Shown here one piece after another: positions 18,011 to 26,776 of a DNA stretch of 64,000 nt; the stretch's first letter is position 1, and every line of letters starts with the position of its first letter. The notes beneath the pieces are model-generated. The model ran no database searches. It was not told the origin of the DNA and was given only the letters and a program-made list of their open reading frames with translations. Made by a program: the position numbers and the translations under genes. This DNA comes from an uncultured Bacilli bacterium (GTDB lineage Bacteria > Bacillota_I > Bacilli_A > RFN20 > CAG-826): assembly GCA_944349595.1 (NCBI GenBank), contig CALVNF010000001.1, forward strand, positions 186,001-250,000. The letters run 5' to 3'.

Positions 18011-18391
18011 ATGAAGAAGGTTGTTATATTAAACTATCAGGATATTTTAAATAAAAAATTCTCAGCTTCTTTAAAAGGATATAATCCTCTAGAAGTTGAT
18101 TTATTTCTTGATCAAGTTCTTTATACAATTGATTTAAAAGACAAAAAAATTGATTCTTTAACAAGTGAAGTTCAATCTTTGAAAAAATCTTTGGATGATC
18201 TTACAGAAAAAAATAAAAATATTTCTAGAGAATTTTCTTTTTTTAAGAAAAGATTTAAAAACATTAATGAAGATGATGTTCTTAAAAATGCTTCAACAAT
18301 TGAATTAATCCAAAAGGTTAATGTATATGAAAGAAAACTAAATGAGTTAGGTATTGATTTAAAAGATTTATTAGAATCCCAATCTAAATGA
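18011..18391 (+). CDS. gpsB: GpsB-like cell division protein (DivIVA family)
   Basis: A cytoplasmic coiled-coil protein that links penicillin-binding proteins to the division cycle. The 126 aa sequence has the DivIVA/GpsB N-terminal membrane-binding motif KFSASLKGYNPLEVDLFLD (about 14-32), then a Lys/Glu-rich coiled coil (about 45-80) and a short C-terminal helix. It stands directly before rnpB, as in Bacillus subtilis. The 5' strand of RNase P helix P1 lies in its last codons. A TATAAT box ends 11 bases before the ATG without a clear Shine-Dalgarno. Confidence 0.9.
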   Translation: MKKVVILNYQDILNKKFSASLKGYNPLEVDLFLDQVLYTIDLKDKKIDSLTSEVQSLKKSLDDLTEKNKNISREFSFFKKRFKNINEDDVLKNASTIELIQKVNVYERKLNELGIDLKDLLESQSK

Positions 18392-18720
18392 TTGCTGGCT
18401 TATGCTAGAGGAAAGTCCATGCTCGCACATTGCTGAGACGCATGTAGTGTTTGTGCTAGAAGAAAAAATAATTCTAGGTATTATATTCCTCGTAATAACG
18501 GCCTTTAAAATTCTAAAAACGTTAGTTCATGAAGTTTAAAGTTAAAGTGCCACAGTGACGAATTTATTAGAAATAATAAAGTGAAACGCGGTAAACCCCA
18601 CAAGCGAGAAACCCAAATTTTGGTAGGGGAGATCTTTTAAAAGAAATGAATTTTAAAAGGTATGCTATGCATAGATAAATAATCATTCTCGACAAAACAT
18701 GGCTTATAGGATTGGGTAGA
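18376..18720 (+). ncRNA. rnpB: RNase P RNA, type B
   Basis: The catalytic RNA that matures the 5' ends of tRNAs. Conserved blocks are all present: GAGGAAAGTCCATGCTCGCA near 18407, GTGCCACAGTGACGAA near 18547, ACGCGGTAAACCCCACAAGCG near 18586, AACCCAAATTTTGGTAGGGG near 18610 and GACAAAACATGGCTTA near 18691. The layout matches the Bacillus type-B form. CCCAATC (18378-18384) pairs with GATTGGG (18710-18716) to close helix P1, so the RNA starts about 14 bases inside the gpsB coding region. Exact ends are predicted from this pairing only. Confidence 0.96.
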
Positions 18721-18730
18721 GGAGGTTAAA

Positions 18731-19393
18731 ATGAATTTACCAACAAAAATTACATTTTCTAGGATAATACTTGTTATTATTTTATTCCTTGGATTATTTA
18801 TTTTTGACTTGTGTTATCAAAATTTTGGTTCAAATTGGATTATTCCAAATTTTGGACCAGAAGGTGCTCCAATTAATTTAGTTTATTTAATCGTCTTTAT
18901 TGTTTTTGTAATTGCAGCATCAACTGATTACTTAGATGGATATTTGGCAAGAAAAAACAATGAAATTACAGATTTAGGTAAATTTTTGGATCCAATCGCC
19001 GATAAAATGTTAGTTAATTCAACTCTTATTATTTTGTGTTGCGGTTTTTCATTTTTAAATAATAATCAATTAATTATTTCTCCATTTATTGTAATTTTGT
19101 TTGTAGTTAGGGATTTAGTTGTTGATGGCGTTAGATTTATGGCTGCAAAAAAGAATATTGTAATCGCTGCAAATATATTTGGTAAATTAAAAACAGTTTT
19201 TCAAATGGTTGCCATTGCTTTAGTCTTATTAAATGGTTTTCCATTTTCTTATTTTGATTATAATTTCATAAATGGTCTAAGAATTGCAGACTTTTTTGTA
19301 TATATTGCATTATTTTTCTCAATATTATCAATGATTGTTTACTTATATCAAAATAGAAAGGTATTTCTTAATAATGATAGAAATAACAGATAA
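18731..19393 (+). CDS. pgsA: CDP-diacylglycerol-glycerol-3-phosphate 3-phosphatidyltransferase
   Basis: A membrane enzyme that makes phosphatidylglycerol phosphate from CDP-diacylglycerol and glycerol 3-phosphate. The CDP-alcohol phosphotransferase signature is STDYLDGYLARKNNEITDLG (about 64-83) with DPIAD just after, giving the D-x2-DG-x2-AR-x8-G-x3-D-x3-D pattern. Five or six hydrophobic segments fill its 220 aa. GGAGG stands 5 bases before the ATG, just after the end of rnpB. Its substrate comes from the GpsA product. Confidence 0.95.
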   Translation: MNLPTKITFSRIILVIILFLGLFIFDLCYQNFGSNWIIPNFGPEGAPINLVYLIVFIVFVIAASTDYLDGYLARKNNEITDLGKFLDPIADKMLVNSTLIILCCGFSFLNNNQLIISPFIVILFVVRDLVVDGVRFMAAKKNIVIAANIFGKLKTVFQMVAIALVLLNGFPFSYFDYNFINGLRIADFFVYIALFFSILSMIVYLYQNRKVFLNNDRNNR

Positions 19394-19862
19394 AGTAAAA
19401 GAATTATTCTCTATTTTAGATAAATATAACTTAAAAATATCAAGCGTTGAATCATTTACTGGTGGTTTATTTTCATCAAGTATTACTAGTGTTCCAGGAT
19501 CTAGCAAATATTTTGAAGGTTGTATTGTTAGTTATGACACGCAAATTAAAATAGATTTATTAAAAATTGATGAAAGTATTGTAAAAAAATATACCGTTGT
19601 TTCTAAAGAAGTTGCAGATTTAATGGCAATTAATGGAAGAAAATTATTGAAATCTGATATTTGTATTTCTTTTACTGGTAATGCTGGACCAACTGTTTGT
19701 GATGGTGATAAAGAAGTTGGTTTAATATATTATTCAATTTGTTATAAAGATAAAACTTATTCTTTTTCTGAAGTTATAAAATTAGAAAGAAATTTATTAA
19801 GAGAAAGAGCTGTTTTTCATGGAATTGAAAAAATAATTAAAATTATTTTGGAAAATAATTGA
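19374..19862 (+). CDS. pncC: CinA C-terminal-domain protein, nicotinamide-nucleotide amidase
   Basis: A stand-alone CinA/PncC domain that deamidates nicotinamide mononucleotide to nicotinate mononucleotide in NAD salvage. The 162 aa sequence shows the family elements SVESFTGGLFSSSITSVPGS (about 22-41), VSYDTQIK, VVSKEVA and SFTGNAGP. I use the ATG at 19374, which overlaps the end of pgsA, instead of an upstream in-frame codon buried in pgsA; AAAGG lies 12 bases before it. pgsA-cinA-recA order is common in Firmicutes. Confidence 0.9.
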   Translation: MIEITDKVKELFSILDKYNLKISSVESFTGGLFSSSITSVPGSSKYFEGCIVSYDTQIKIDLLKIDESIVKKYTVVSKEVADLMAINGRKLLKSDICISFTGNAGPTVCDGDKEVGLIYYSICYKDKTYSFSEVIKLERNLLRERAVFHGIEKIIKIILENN

Positions 19863-19865
19863 ATT

Positions 19866-19887
19866 CTTTACGACTTATTTAGTAAGG
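19866..19887 (+). promoter_or_regulatory. RBS-overlapping stem-loop before recA (copy 1 of GACTTATTTA loop motif)
   Basis: CTTTAC (19866-19871) pairs with GTAAGG (19882-19887) and encloses the 10-base loop GACTTATTTA. The 3' arm includes the first G residues of the recA Shine-Dalgarno AAGGAG, so folding would limit ribosome access. The identical loop on a different but complementary stem stands before the transporter gene at 28630. No LexA/Cheo-type box was seen here. Confidence 0.65.
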
Positions 19888-19898
19888 AGATATTTTTA

Positions 19899-20915
19899 AT
19901 GGAAAACGAAAAAGAACAAGAAAAAATAAAAGAAGTTTTAAAAGAAATTGAAAAAGTTTATGGAAAAGGCAGTGTTATGTGCCTTGGAGATAAACCAAAT
20001 TGTGATGTTGATGTAATTTCATCTGGCTCTATATTACTAGATAAGGCTTTAGGAGTCGGTGGTTATCCACGAGGAAGAATTATTGAAATTTTTGGTCCTG
20101 AATCTTCTGGTAAAACTACATTATCATTAACAGCAATTGCAGAAACTCAAAAAAAGGGTGAAAAATGTGCTTTTATTGATGCAGAACACTCAATTGATCC
20201 AGTTTATGCTCAAAATCTCGGAGTAAAAATTAATCAATTAATTCTTTCACAACCTGATAATGGAGAACAAGCATTAGATATTGTTGAAATGCTTGCTAAA
20301 AGCGGTGCTTTTTCTTTGATAGTTGTTGATTCCGTTGCAGCACTTGTCCCAAAGGCAGAACTTGAAGGAGAAATGGTTGAAAATCAAGTTGGTTTACAAG
20401 CAAGATTAATGTCAAAAGGTTTAAGAAAAATAGCAGGTGTTTTAGCAAAAAGCAAAACTACAGTTATTTTCATTAACCAATTAAGAGAAAAAATTGGTGT
20501 AATTTATGGAAATCCTGAAACAACAACTGGTGGTAGAGCATTAAAATTCTATTCATCAATAAGAATAGATATTAGAAAAGCAGAAGCAATCAAACAAAAT
20601 AATGACTTTTTAGGAAATACCGTAGTTTGTAAAGTTGTTAAAAATAAAGTTGCAAGTCCATTTAAATCATGTAAATTTGATATTATTTATGGAAAAGGTA
20701 TTTCAAAAGAAGGTGAACTTTTAGACATTGCTGTTGCTTATGGCGTAATTAAAAAATCTGGATCTTGGTATGAGTATGCCGGAAACAAAATTGGTCAAGG
20801 TCGAGAAACAGCTAAAATGTTTTTAGAAAATCATAAAGAAATTTTTGAAGATATTAAACAAGCCGTTATTAGCGGACAACAAAATAAAATCGAAAAACCT
20901 TTAGAACAAAAATAA
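19899..20915 (+). CDS. recA: Recombinase RecA
   Basis: The strand-exchange ATPase of homologous recombination and the co-protease of the SOS response. The 338 aa protein has the Walker [10 protein letters not shown] (about 68-76), Walker [16 protein letters not shown], the loop L1/L2 regions and [11 protein letters not shown]. There is no intein. It starts at an ATG 8 bases after AAGGAGA. It lies after pgsA and pncC with no obvious promoter of its own, so expression probably depends on the upstream transcript and on the stem-loop just before it. Confidence 0.98.
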   Translation: MENEKEQEKIKEVLKEIEKVYGKGSVMCLGDKPNCDVDVISSGSILLDKALGVGGYPRGRIIEIFGPESSGKTTLSLTAIAETQKKGEKCAFIDAEHSIDPVYAQNLGVKINQLILSQPDNGEQALDIVEMLAKSGAFSLIVVDSVAALVPKAELEGEMVENQVGLQARLMSKGLRKIAGVLAKSKTTVIFINQLREKIGVIYGNPETTTGGRALKFYSSIRIDIRKAEAIKQNNDFLGNTVVCKVVKNKVASPFKSCKFDIIYGKGISKEGELLDIAVAYGVIKKSGSWYEYAGNKIGQGRETAKMFLENHKEIFEDIKQAVISGQQNKIEKPLEQK

Positions 20916-20935
20916 TTTTAAAATCATTTATAAAC

Positions 20936-20964
20936 TTTAATAATCTTTCATAATTTGATAAAAT
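20936..20964 (+). promoter_or_regulatory. Predicted promoter for rny with extended -10
   Basis: TTTAAT, 17 bases, then TAAAAT preceded by TG-A (extended -10). The predicted start of transcription falls at the 5' base of the hairpin at 20969. Confidence 0.5.
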
Positions 20965-20968
20965 TATT

Positions 20969-20989
20969 ATGTATCTTTTAAAGATACAT
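20969..20989 (+). repeat. Perfect inverted repeat at the predicted 5' end of the rny leader
   Basis: ATGTATCTTT and AAAGATACAT are exact inverted repeats around one base, giving an 8-10 bp stem. There is no T-run, so it is not a recA terminator in the forward sense. It lies at or next to the predicted rny transcription start, 83 bases before the ATG. Confidence 0.55.
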
Positions 20990-21072
20990 GAATAAAAACG
21001 TTATTAAATTTAAAATATACTTTTAATTTTATTTGATAATTTTTTTAAAGTTTTATTTTATGGAGGATTTTT

Positions 21073-22641
21073 ATGTTATTTTTAGATTTAGATTTAACAA
21101 GTTCCATAATTTTGTCTGTTTTTGGAGGATTAATTGTTGGTGGCTGCTTAGCACTTTTAGTCTTTTATTTAATTTCTAAAAAAAGAAAAAATAGTATATT
21201 AAAAGAAATTGAAAATGCTAAAATTGAAGCACAAAAAATCGTAAAAAAAGCAGAATTAAATGGACTTGATGTTGTTGCAAATTTAAAAAAGGAGTTTGAA
21301 GCTTCTACAAAAGAAAAAAGACAAGAAATTTATGATTTGCAATCGAAATTAACTCAAAGAGAAAATAGTATTGATCAAAGAGATGCAGCATTAATTGTTA
21401 AGGAAAATAATTTAGAGAACAAACAAAATCAATTAAATTCCTTAATTGAATCAAATCAAAAAAAGGAAAAGATTTTGGATGAAAAAACTGATTCTATTAT
21501 TAAAGAATTAGAAAAAGTCGCTAATATGACACGTGATGAAGCAAGAAGCGAAATCATGAAGCAAGTTGAAGAAAAAATGAATATTGAAATTAATTCTTAT
21601 ATTAAAAATAGAGTCGAAGAAGCAGAAGAAAAAGCTGATGAAAAAGCAAGAGATATTCTCGTTCTTGCAATTGATAAACACGCTCAAGAAATTACAGTTG
21701 AAAAAACAACTTCTAATATTGACCTACCAAGTGATGAAATGAAAGGTAGAATTATTGGAAGAGACGGAAGAAATATTAAGACTTTAGAAAATATTTTAGG
21801 TGTTGATATTTTAATTGATGATACACCTGAAACGATTACTATTTCTTGTTTTGATCCAATTAGAAGAGAGATTGCTAAAAAAACATTGGAAGCATTAATA
21901 TCTGATGGAAGAATTCAACCAGTTAGAATCGAAGAAATTGCAGAAAAAATGAAAAAGACTGTCAATGATTCAATTATGAAAGCTGGTCAAGATGCTATTT
22001 TTAAACTCGGTATTGGGAAAATGCCAAAAGAATTAATTGAAATGGTTGGTAGATTAAAATATAGAACTAGCTATGGACAAAATGCACTAGAACATTCTGT
22101 TGAAGTTGCAAATTTAACAGGTGTTATGGCTGCTGAATTAGGTTTGAATCAAGCTATTGCAAAAAGAGCTGGATTATTACATGATATTGGAAAAGCACTT
22201 GATTTTGAAGTTGATGGATCACACGTTGAACTCGGTGTAAAATTAGCCAAAAAATATGGTGAAAGTGATATTGTTATTAATTCAATCGAATCACATCATA
22301 ATGATGTTGAACAAAAATATGCTATTTCATTCTTAGTCCAAGCAGCTGATACTTTAAGTGCTGCTAGACCTGGGGCAAGAAGTGAAACACTTGAAAAATA
22401 CATTCAAAGACTTGAAGATTTAGAACGTATTACAAATGAAATTGATGGCGTTAGCCAATCTTATGCATTACAATCTGGAAGAGAGTTAAGAGTAATTGTT
22501 TCACCAACAGAAGTTGATGACAATCAAGCTTTTGAAATTGCGAGAAAAATTAAAGAAAAAATTGAAACTGAAACTAGTTATCCTGGACAAACAAAAGTTT
22601 GTGTTATAAGAGAATTTAGAGCTACAGAAGTTGCAAAATAA
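21073..22641 (+). CDS. rny: Ribonuclease Y
   Basis: The membrane-anchored endoribonuclease that starts mRNA decay in many Firmicutes. The 522 aa protein has an N-terminal transmembrane helix (about 8-32), a long coiled coil (about 35-200), a KH domain with GRIIGRDGRNIKTLE near 225, and an HD domain with HSVEVA near 335 and LLHDIGKALD near 360 providing the metal-binding His-Asp pair. GGAGG stands 7 bases before the ATG. It is followed without a gap by ymdB, and miaB and ricA come next, as in Bacillus. Confidence 0.98.
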   Translation: MLFLDLDLTSSIILSVFGGLIVGGCLALLVFYLISKKRKNSILKEIENAKIEAQKIVKKAELNGLDVVANLKKEFEASTKEKRQEIYDLQSKLTQRENSIDQRDAALIVKENNLENKQNQLNSLIESNQKKEKILDEKTDSIIKELEKVANMTRDEARSEIMKQVEEKMNIEINSYIKNRVEEAEEKADEKARDILVLAIDKHAQEITVEKTTSNIDLPSDEMKGRIIGRDGRNIKTLENILGVDILIDDTPETITISCFDPIRREIAKKTLEALISDGRIQPVRIEEIAEKMKKTVNDSIMKAGQDAIFKLGIGKMPKELIEMVGRLKYRTSYGQNALEHSVEVANLTGVMAAELGLNQAIAKRAGLLHDIGKALDFEVDGSHVELGVKLAKKYGESDIVINSIESHHNDVEQKYAISFLVQAADTLSAARPGARSETLEKYIQRLEDLERITNEIDGVSQSYALQSGRELRVIVSPTEVDDNQAFEIARKIKEKIETETSYPGQTKVCVIREFRATEVAK

Positions 22642-23438
22642 TGAATATATTATTTTTTGGAGATGTTGTTGGAAAAATTGGAAGAAAGGCATTATTAGAA
22701 AATTTGCCTATTTTAAAAAAGAAATATAATGCTGATTTTGTAATTGTTAACGCTGAAAATATTACTCATGGAAAAGGAATTATTAAAAAACATTATAATT
22801 TTTTAGGAAATATTGGCGTTGATGCAATAACATTAGGAAATCATTATTTAAATAGAATTTCATTAAATGAATTTATTAATGAAGCAACAAGTTTAATAAG
22901 ACCAGTTAACTTAATTGATTATAAATTAGGTTTAGGATCAAGAGTCTTTAAAGTAAATGGTATTAATATAAGGGTTACTAACGTTCTATGTAAAAATTTT
23001 ATGAATATAGAATGTGATGATCCGGTTATATCATTAAATAACGTTATAAAAGACACAAGCGAAAAAGAAATCCATATTGTTGATTTACATGGAGAAACAA
23101 CCGCTGAAAAAGAATCCATTGCATATTATTTTGATGGAAAAATATCCGCAGTTTTAGGAACTCACACACATGTTCAAACAAATGATTTAAAAATATTACC
23201 TAAAAACACTGTTTACATTTCAGATGTCGGAATGTGTGGCGAAAGTATTAGTGTTTTAGGATTTGATTGTAAATCAGTTATTGAAAAATCAATTCTTAAT
23301 AAAGATAACCCTTTCCAAATTAATGATAATGGAAAATATTTAATAAATGGAGTTTTTCTGAAATTTAATGACTCAACTCTCAAAGCTGAAAAAGTTGAAT
23401 TAATAAAAATTGATCAATACGAATATGAAGAAAACTAA
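22641..23438 (+). CDS. ymdB: YmdB-family metallophosphoesterase (cyclic nucleotide phosphodiesterase)
   Basis: A calcineurin-like phosphoesterase of the YmdB family, which hydrolyses 2',3'-cyclic nucleotides and influences cell-state decisions in Bacillus. The 265 aa protein shows FFGDVVGKIGRKAL at the start (metal-binding Asp), NAENITHGKG, TLGNHYL and later GTHTHVQTND, the standard order of metal ligands. It starts in the last base of rny (TAATG) and its end overlaps miaB by 14 bases. Co-expression with RNase Y points to RNA metabolism. Confidence 0.94.
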   Translation: MNILFFGDVVGKIGRKALLENLPILKKKYNADFVIVNAENITHGKGIIKKHYNFLGNIGVDAITLGNHYLNRISLNEFINEATSLIRPVNLIDYKLGLGSRVFKVNGINIRVTNVLCKNFMNIECDDPVISLNNVIKDTSEKEIHIVDLHGETTAEKESIAYYFDGKISAVLGTHTHVQTNDLKILPKNTVYISDVGMCGESISVLGFDCKSVIEKSILNKDNPFQINDNGKYLINGVFLKFNDSTLKAEKVELIKIDQYEYEEN

Positions 23439-24864
23439 AATAATATCTTTGCCTGATTTAAATGAGGCAAGAGCTAAAAAAGATAAGATTAATTATATTC
23501 ATCAAGATATTGTTTATGATGAATTTTTAGCAAACTTTTTAAATGGTAAAAAATACTTAATTAAAACCCATGGTTGTCAAGCAAATCAAAGAGATAGCGA
23601 AACTTTGGCAGGGATGTTAGATTTTTATAAGATGACTTCAACTGATGATCCTCATGATGCTGATATAATAATTATTAATACATGTGCAGTTAGAGAAAAT
23701 GCTGAAGATAAAGTTTTTGGAGAAATTGGTAATTTAAAAGCGCTTAAAGAAGCAAATAAAGATTTAATAATTTGTGTTTGTGGTTGTATGGTTCTTCAAA
23801 GTCATATAATATCTAAACTCATTGATACATATAAACAAGTGGATTTAATTTTTGGAACTCATAATATTCCTGAATTTTTAAATTTATTAAAACAAGCTAT
23901 TATAGAAAATATTAGATTAGTTAATGTAATTTCATCTGCAGGAGATGTTTTTGAAATTAATGCCGACGATAGAAAAGATAGTTATAAAGCTTTTGTAAAT
24001 ATTTCTTACGGATGTGATAAATTTTGTGCCTATTGTATTGTTCCTTACACAAGAGGAAGAGAAAGAAGTAGATTAAAAGAAGATATATTAAACGAAGTTA
24101 ATTGTTTAATTAAAAAGGGATATAAAGAAATAACTTTACTTGGTCAAAATGTTAATTCTTATGGAAAAGATCTCTATAAAGATTATGATTTTTCAAATTT
24201 ATTAGAAGATGTTGCAAAAACTGGAATTGAAAGACTTCGTTTCATTACATCACATCCTTGGGATTTTAATGACAAAATGATAGATGTTATTTCTAAATAT
24301 GATAATATTATGAAATATATTCATTTACCTGTTCAAAGTGGAAGCACAAGAATTTTAAAGTTGATGAATAGAAGATATACAAAACAAGACTATTTAAATC
24401 TTGTAGATAAATTAAGAAGTAAAATAAAAAATTTATCTTTATCAACTGATATAATTGTTGGATTTCCAAATGAAACAGAAGAAGACTTTCAAGAAACTTT
24501 AGATCTAGTTGATAAAGTAAAATATGATAGTGCTTTTACTTTTATTTATTCAAAAAGAGTTGGAACACCTGCTGCAAAAATAAATGATACTGTTAGTGAC
24601 AAGGAAAAATCAGAAAGATTTTTAAGACTTGTTAAAAAACTTGAAGAATATATTTCCAAAAAAGCTGAAACCTATGTTGGAACAATTCAAAAAGTTTTAG
24701 TAGATGGATTTTCAAAAAAGAATAAAAATATTCTTTCTGGTTACACTGAAGATAATAAATTAGTTAATTTTAAAGGAGATCCTTCTAAAATTGGTAAAAT
24801 TATTAAAGTTAAAATAATTGAATCTCATACTTATTCTTTAATTGGCGAAGAAGTTGATGAATAA
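23425..24864 (+). CDS. miaB: tRNA-2-methylthio-N6-dimethylallyladenosine synthase MiaB
   Basis: A radical-SAM methylthiotransferase that adds a methylthio group to i6A37 in tRNAs, acting after MiaA. The 479 aa protein has an N-terminal MTTase domain with THGCQANQRDSE, the radical-SAM motif YGCDKFCAYCIVPYTRGRE (Cys-x3-Cys-x2-Cys, near residue 195) and a C-terminal TRAM domain. It needs two [4Fe-4S] clusters, made by the SUF system. I start it at the ATG at 23425, inside ymdB; an upstream TTG is less likely. Confidence 0.97.
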   Translation: MKKTKIISLPDLNEARAKKDKINYIHQDIVYDEFLANFLNGKKYLIKTHGCQANQRDSETLAGMLDFYKMTSTDDPHDADIIIINTCAVRENAEDKVFGEIGNLKALKEANKDLIICVCGCMVLQSHIISKLIDTYKQVDLIFGTHNIPEFLNLLKQAIIENIRLVNVISSAGDVFEINADDRKDSYKAFVNISYGCDKFCAYCIVPYTRGRERSRLKEDILNEVNCLIKKGYKEITLLGQNVNSYGKDLYKDYDFSNLLEDVAKTGIERLRFITSHPWDFNDKMIDVISKYDNIMKYIHLPVQSGSTRILKLMNRRYTKQDYLNLVDKLRSKIKNLSLSTDIIVGFPNETEEDFQETLDLVDKVKYDSAFTFIYSKRVGTPAAKINDTVSDKEKSERFLRLVKKLEEYISKKAETYVGTIQKVLVDGFSKKNKNILSGYTEDNKLVNFKGDPSKIGKIIKVKIIESHTYSLIGEEVDE

Positions 24865-25183
24865 TAAATTTGTATATGGCAAAGTAGATGAAATTAAAAA
24901 AGATTTGTTAACTGAGAAATTGGTTAATGATTATTTTAATATTGTAAATGAAATAAAAAATAATAAAGAATTGCAAGGTTTTTTAAATGCTCAAAGTTAT
25001 TATAAAACAAAAATGGTAATAAATGAGAATAAAGAAAATGAAACTTTATATTTGGTATATAAACAAAAATATGATGAGTTTTCAAACAAAATAAATAAAC
25101 ATCCTTTATATATAAATTATAAAAATGTTAAAGAAGAAGTTTTATTTTTAGTTGATGAAATTAAGGGTGTATTAAAATTATGA
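24857..25183 (+). CDS. ricA: YlbF/YmcA-family protein, probable RicA
   Basis: A small all-helical protein of the YlbF/YmcA family. In Bacillus RicA (YmcA), RicF and RicT form the Y-complex that steers RNase Y towards mRNA maturation. The 108 aa sequence is mostly helical and charged, with family-like spacing of NEIKNNKELQGFLNAQ and KQKYDEFSNKINKHPLYINY. Position right after miaB matches ymcA in Bacillus. I start at the ATG at 24857, overlapping the miaB stop; an in-frame TTG at 24842 is possible. It overlaps miaA by 4 bases. Confidence 0.8.
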   Translation: MNNKFVYGKVDEIKKDLLTEKLVNDYFNIVNEIKNNKELQGFLNAQSYYKTKMVINENKENETLYLVYKQKYDEFSNKINKHPLYINYKNVKEEVLFLVDEIKGVLKL

Positions 25184-26070
25184 TTATTTGTTTATTAGGT
25201 CCAACTTGTTCTGGGAAATCAGCTATTGCTATTGAAATTTGCAAATTAATTAATGGTGTAATTTTAAATGCTGATCCATTTCAATGCTATAAAGAATTAA
25301 ATATTGGAACTGCTAAACCTAGTAACGATGATTTTAAAAAGGTTAATCATTATTTATACAATATTATTTCAATCCAAGATGAATTAAGTATTTTTTCTTT
25401 TCAAAAAATTTTTAGAAATCAATTAGATAATTTAATAAAAGAAAACAAAAATATAGTTATTGTTTCTGGTAGTGGATTATATTTAAAAAGTGCTTTATTT
25501 GATTATGAATTTGTAACTTTAAATAATGAAGATAAATCAAAATATGATGATAAATCAAATGAAGAACTTTATGATCTTTTAAAATTAAAAGATCCTGAAG
25601 CTTCGATTAAAATTCATCCAAATAATAGAAAAAGATTGATACAAGCATTAGTTATTAATGATAATTTAGGCAGCAATTTCAATAAATCTGAATTTGAAAA
25701 AAGGCAAAAACATGAATGCATTTATAAAGATTTAAAATTTGTCGGTATTAATTTAGACCGTGAATTGTTGTATCAAAAAATAAATCATAGAGTTGATGAT
25801 ATGTTTTCTAGTGGATTAGAAAACGAAGTTAGTGAATTATTTAAAAAATATAATCCAAATTTAAGAGCGTTTGAAGCAATTGGTTATAAAGAATTTAAAA
25901 AAGAAGATTTAAAAACTAGTGAAATTAAAGATTTAATTAAGAAAAATACAAGAAATTATGCTAAAAGACAAATGACATTTTTTAAACATCAATTTAATGA
26001 TGTAAAATGGTTTAATAATAAGGATGATGTAATAAGTTACATCAAAGATTTGTATGAATCAAAAAACTAG
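25180..26070 (+). CDS. miaA: tRNA dimethylallyltransferase MiaA
   Basis: Transfers a dimethylallyl group to A37 of tRNAs that read codons starting with U, making the substrate for MiaB. The 296 aa protein has the P-loop LLGPTCSGKSAIA (about 4-16), NADPFQCYKELNIGTAKP (the DSxQxY region; here Asp-Pro-Phe-Gln-Cys-Tyr), SGSGLYLKSAL and RAFEAIGYKEF. The isoprenoid donor would come from the pathway that includes ispD and ispF in this window. It overlaps tcdA by 17 bases. Confidence 0.96.
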   Translation: MIICLLGPTCSGKSAIAIEICKLINGVILNADPFQCYKELNIGTAKPSNDDFKKVNHYLYNIISIQDELSIFSFQKIFRNQLDNLIKENKNIVIVSGSGLYLKSALFDYEFVTLNNEDKSKYDDKSNEELYDLLKLKDPEASIKIHPNNRKRLIQALVINDNLGSNFNKSEFEKRQKHECIYKDLKFVGINLDRELLYQKINHRVDDMFSSGLENEVSELFKKYNPNLRAFEAIGYKEFKKEDLKTSEIKDLIKKNTRNYAKRQMTFFKHQFNDVKWFNNKDDVISYIKDLYESKN

Positions 26071-26776
26071 CGAGCGAACTATACAATTAGTTGGGGAAGA
26101 AAACTATAAACTAATTCAAGAAAAGAAAATATCATTAATTGGTTTAGGTGGTGTTGGAGGAACCTGTTTTGAAGCATTAATTAGAAGCGGTTTTAAAAAC
26201 ATTACAATTTGCGATTATGATATTGTTAATTTTTCTAATTTAAATAGACAAATTTTATATACTTTAGAAGATATAAATAAACTTAAAGTAGATGTTTGTA
26301 TGAATAAATCTTTAAAATTTTGCGAAGATAGTAATGAATTAAATATAAATAAAGAAAATTTAAAAATTGATTCAAATACAAATTTAGATTTTTTAAAAGG
26401 TTCAGACTATGTAATTGATGCAATTGATAATTTGGCAGGAAAAATAAAAATAATTACATACTGTTTAAAAAATAATATTAAAGTCATTTCTTGCTTAGGT
26501 ATGGGAAATAGATTAGATCCAAGTAAAGTTTTTATTACAAAATTATCAAAAACATCTAACGATCCATTAGCTAAAAAACTAAGAAGTGTATTAAGAAAAA
26601 TAAATGTTAATTTAAATAAAATTTTAGTTTGTTTTTCTAATGAATTGCCAGCTAAAAATAAACTAAACATTGTTTCATCAATGGTTTTTGTACCATCTTC
26701 GGCAGGATTAAATATAGTTTCTTATATAGTTAAAGATATAATTTCAAGCGAGGTGAGTAATTATGAAGAAAATTAA
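26054..26776 (+). CDS. tcdA: tRNA threonylcarbamoyladenosine dehydratase TcdA-like (ThiF/E1 family)
   Basis: An E1-like adenylating enzyme expected to cyclise t6A37 to ct6A37 in tRNA using ATP. The 240 aa protein has the nucleotide-binding loop LIGLGGVGGTCFEALIRSG (about 28-46), the Asp-rich strand CDYDIVNFSNLNRQI with the conserved NLNRQ, and DAIDNL. No obvious catalytic Cys motif of the ThiF type stands out, consistent with TcdA. It is the third tRNA A37-modification gene in a row after miaB and miaA. It overlaps fhs by 14 bases. Confidence 0.87.
   Translation: MNQKTSERTIQLVGEENYKLIQEKKISLIGLGGVGGTCFEALIRSGFKNITICDYDIVNFSNLNRQILYTLEDINKLKVDVCMNKSLKFCEDSNELNINKENLKIDSNTNLDFLKGSDYVIDAIDNLAGKIKIITYCLKNNIKVISCLGMGNRLDPSKVFITKLSKTSNDPLAKKLRSVLRKINVNLNKILVCFSNELPAKNKLNIVSSMVFVPSSAGLNIVSYIVKDIISSEVSNYEEN

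Noticed and set aside
19899-20915. RecA intein or insertion
   Set aside because: The protein is 338 aa with all motifs at normal spacing.
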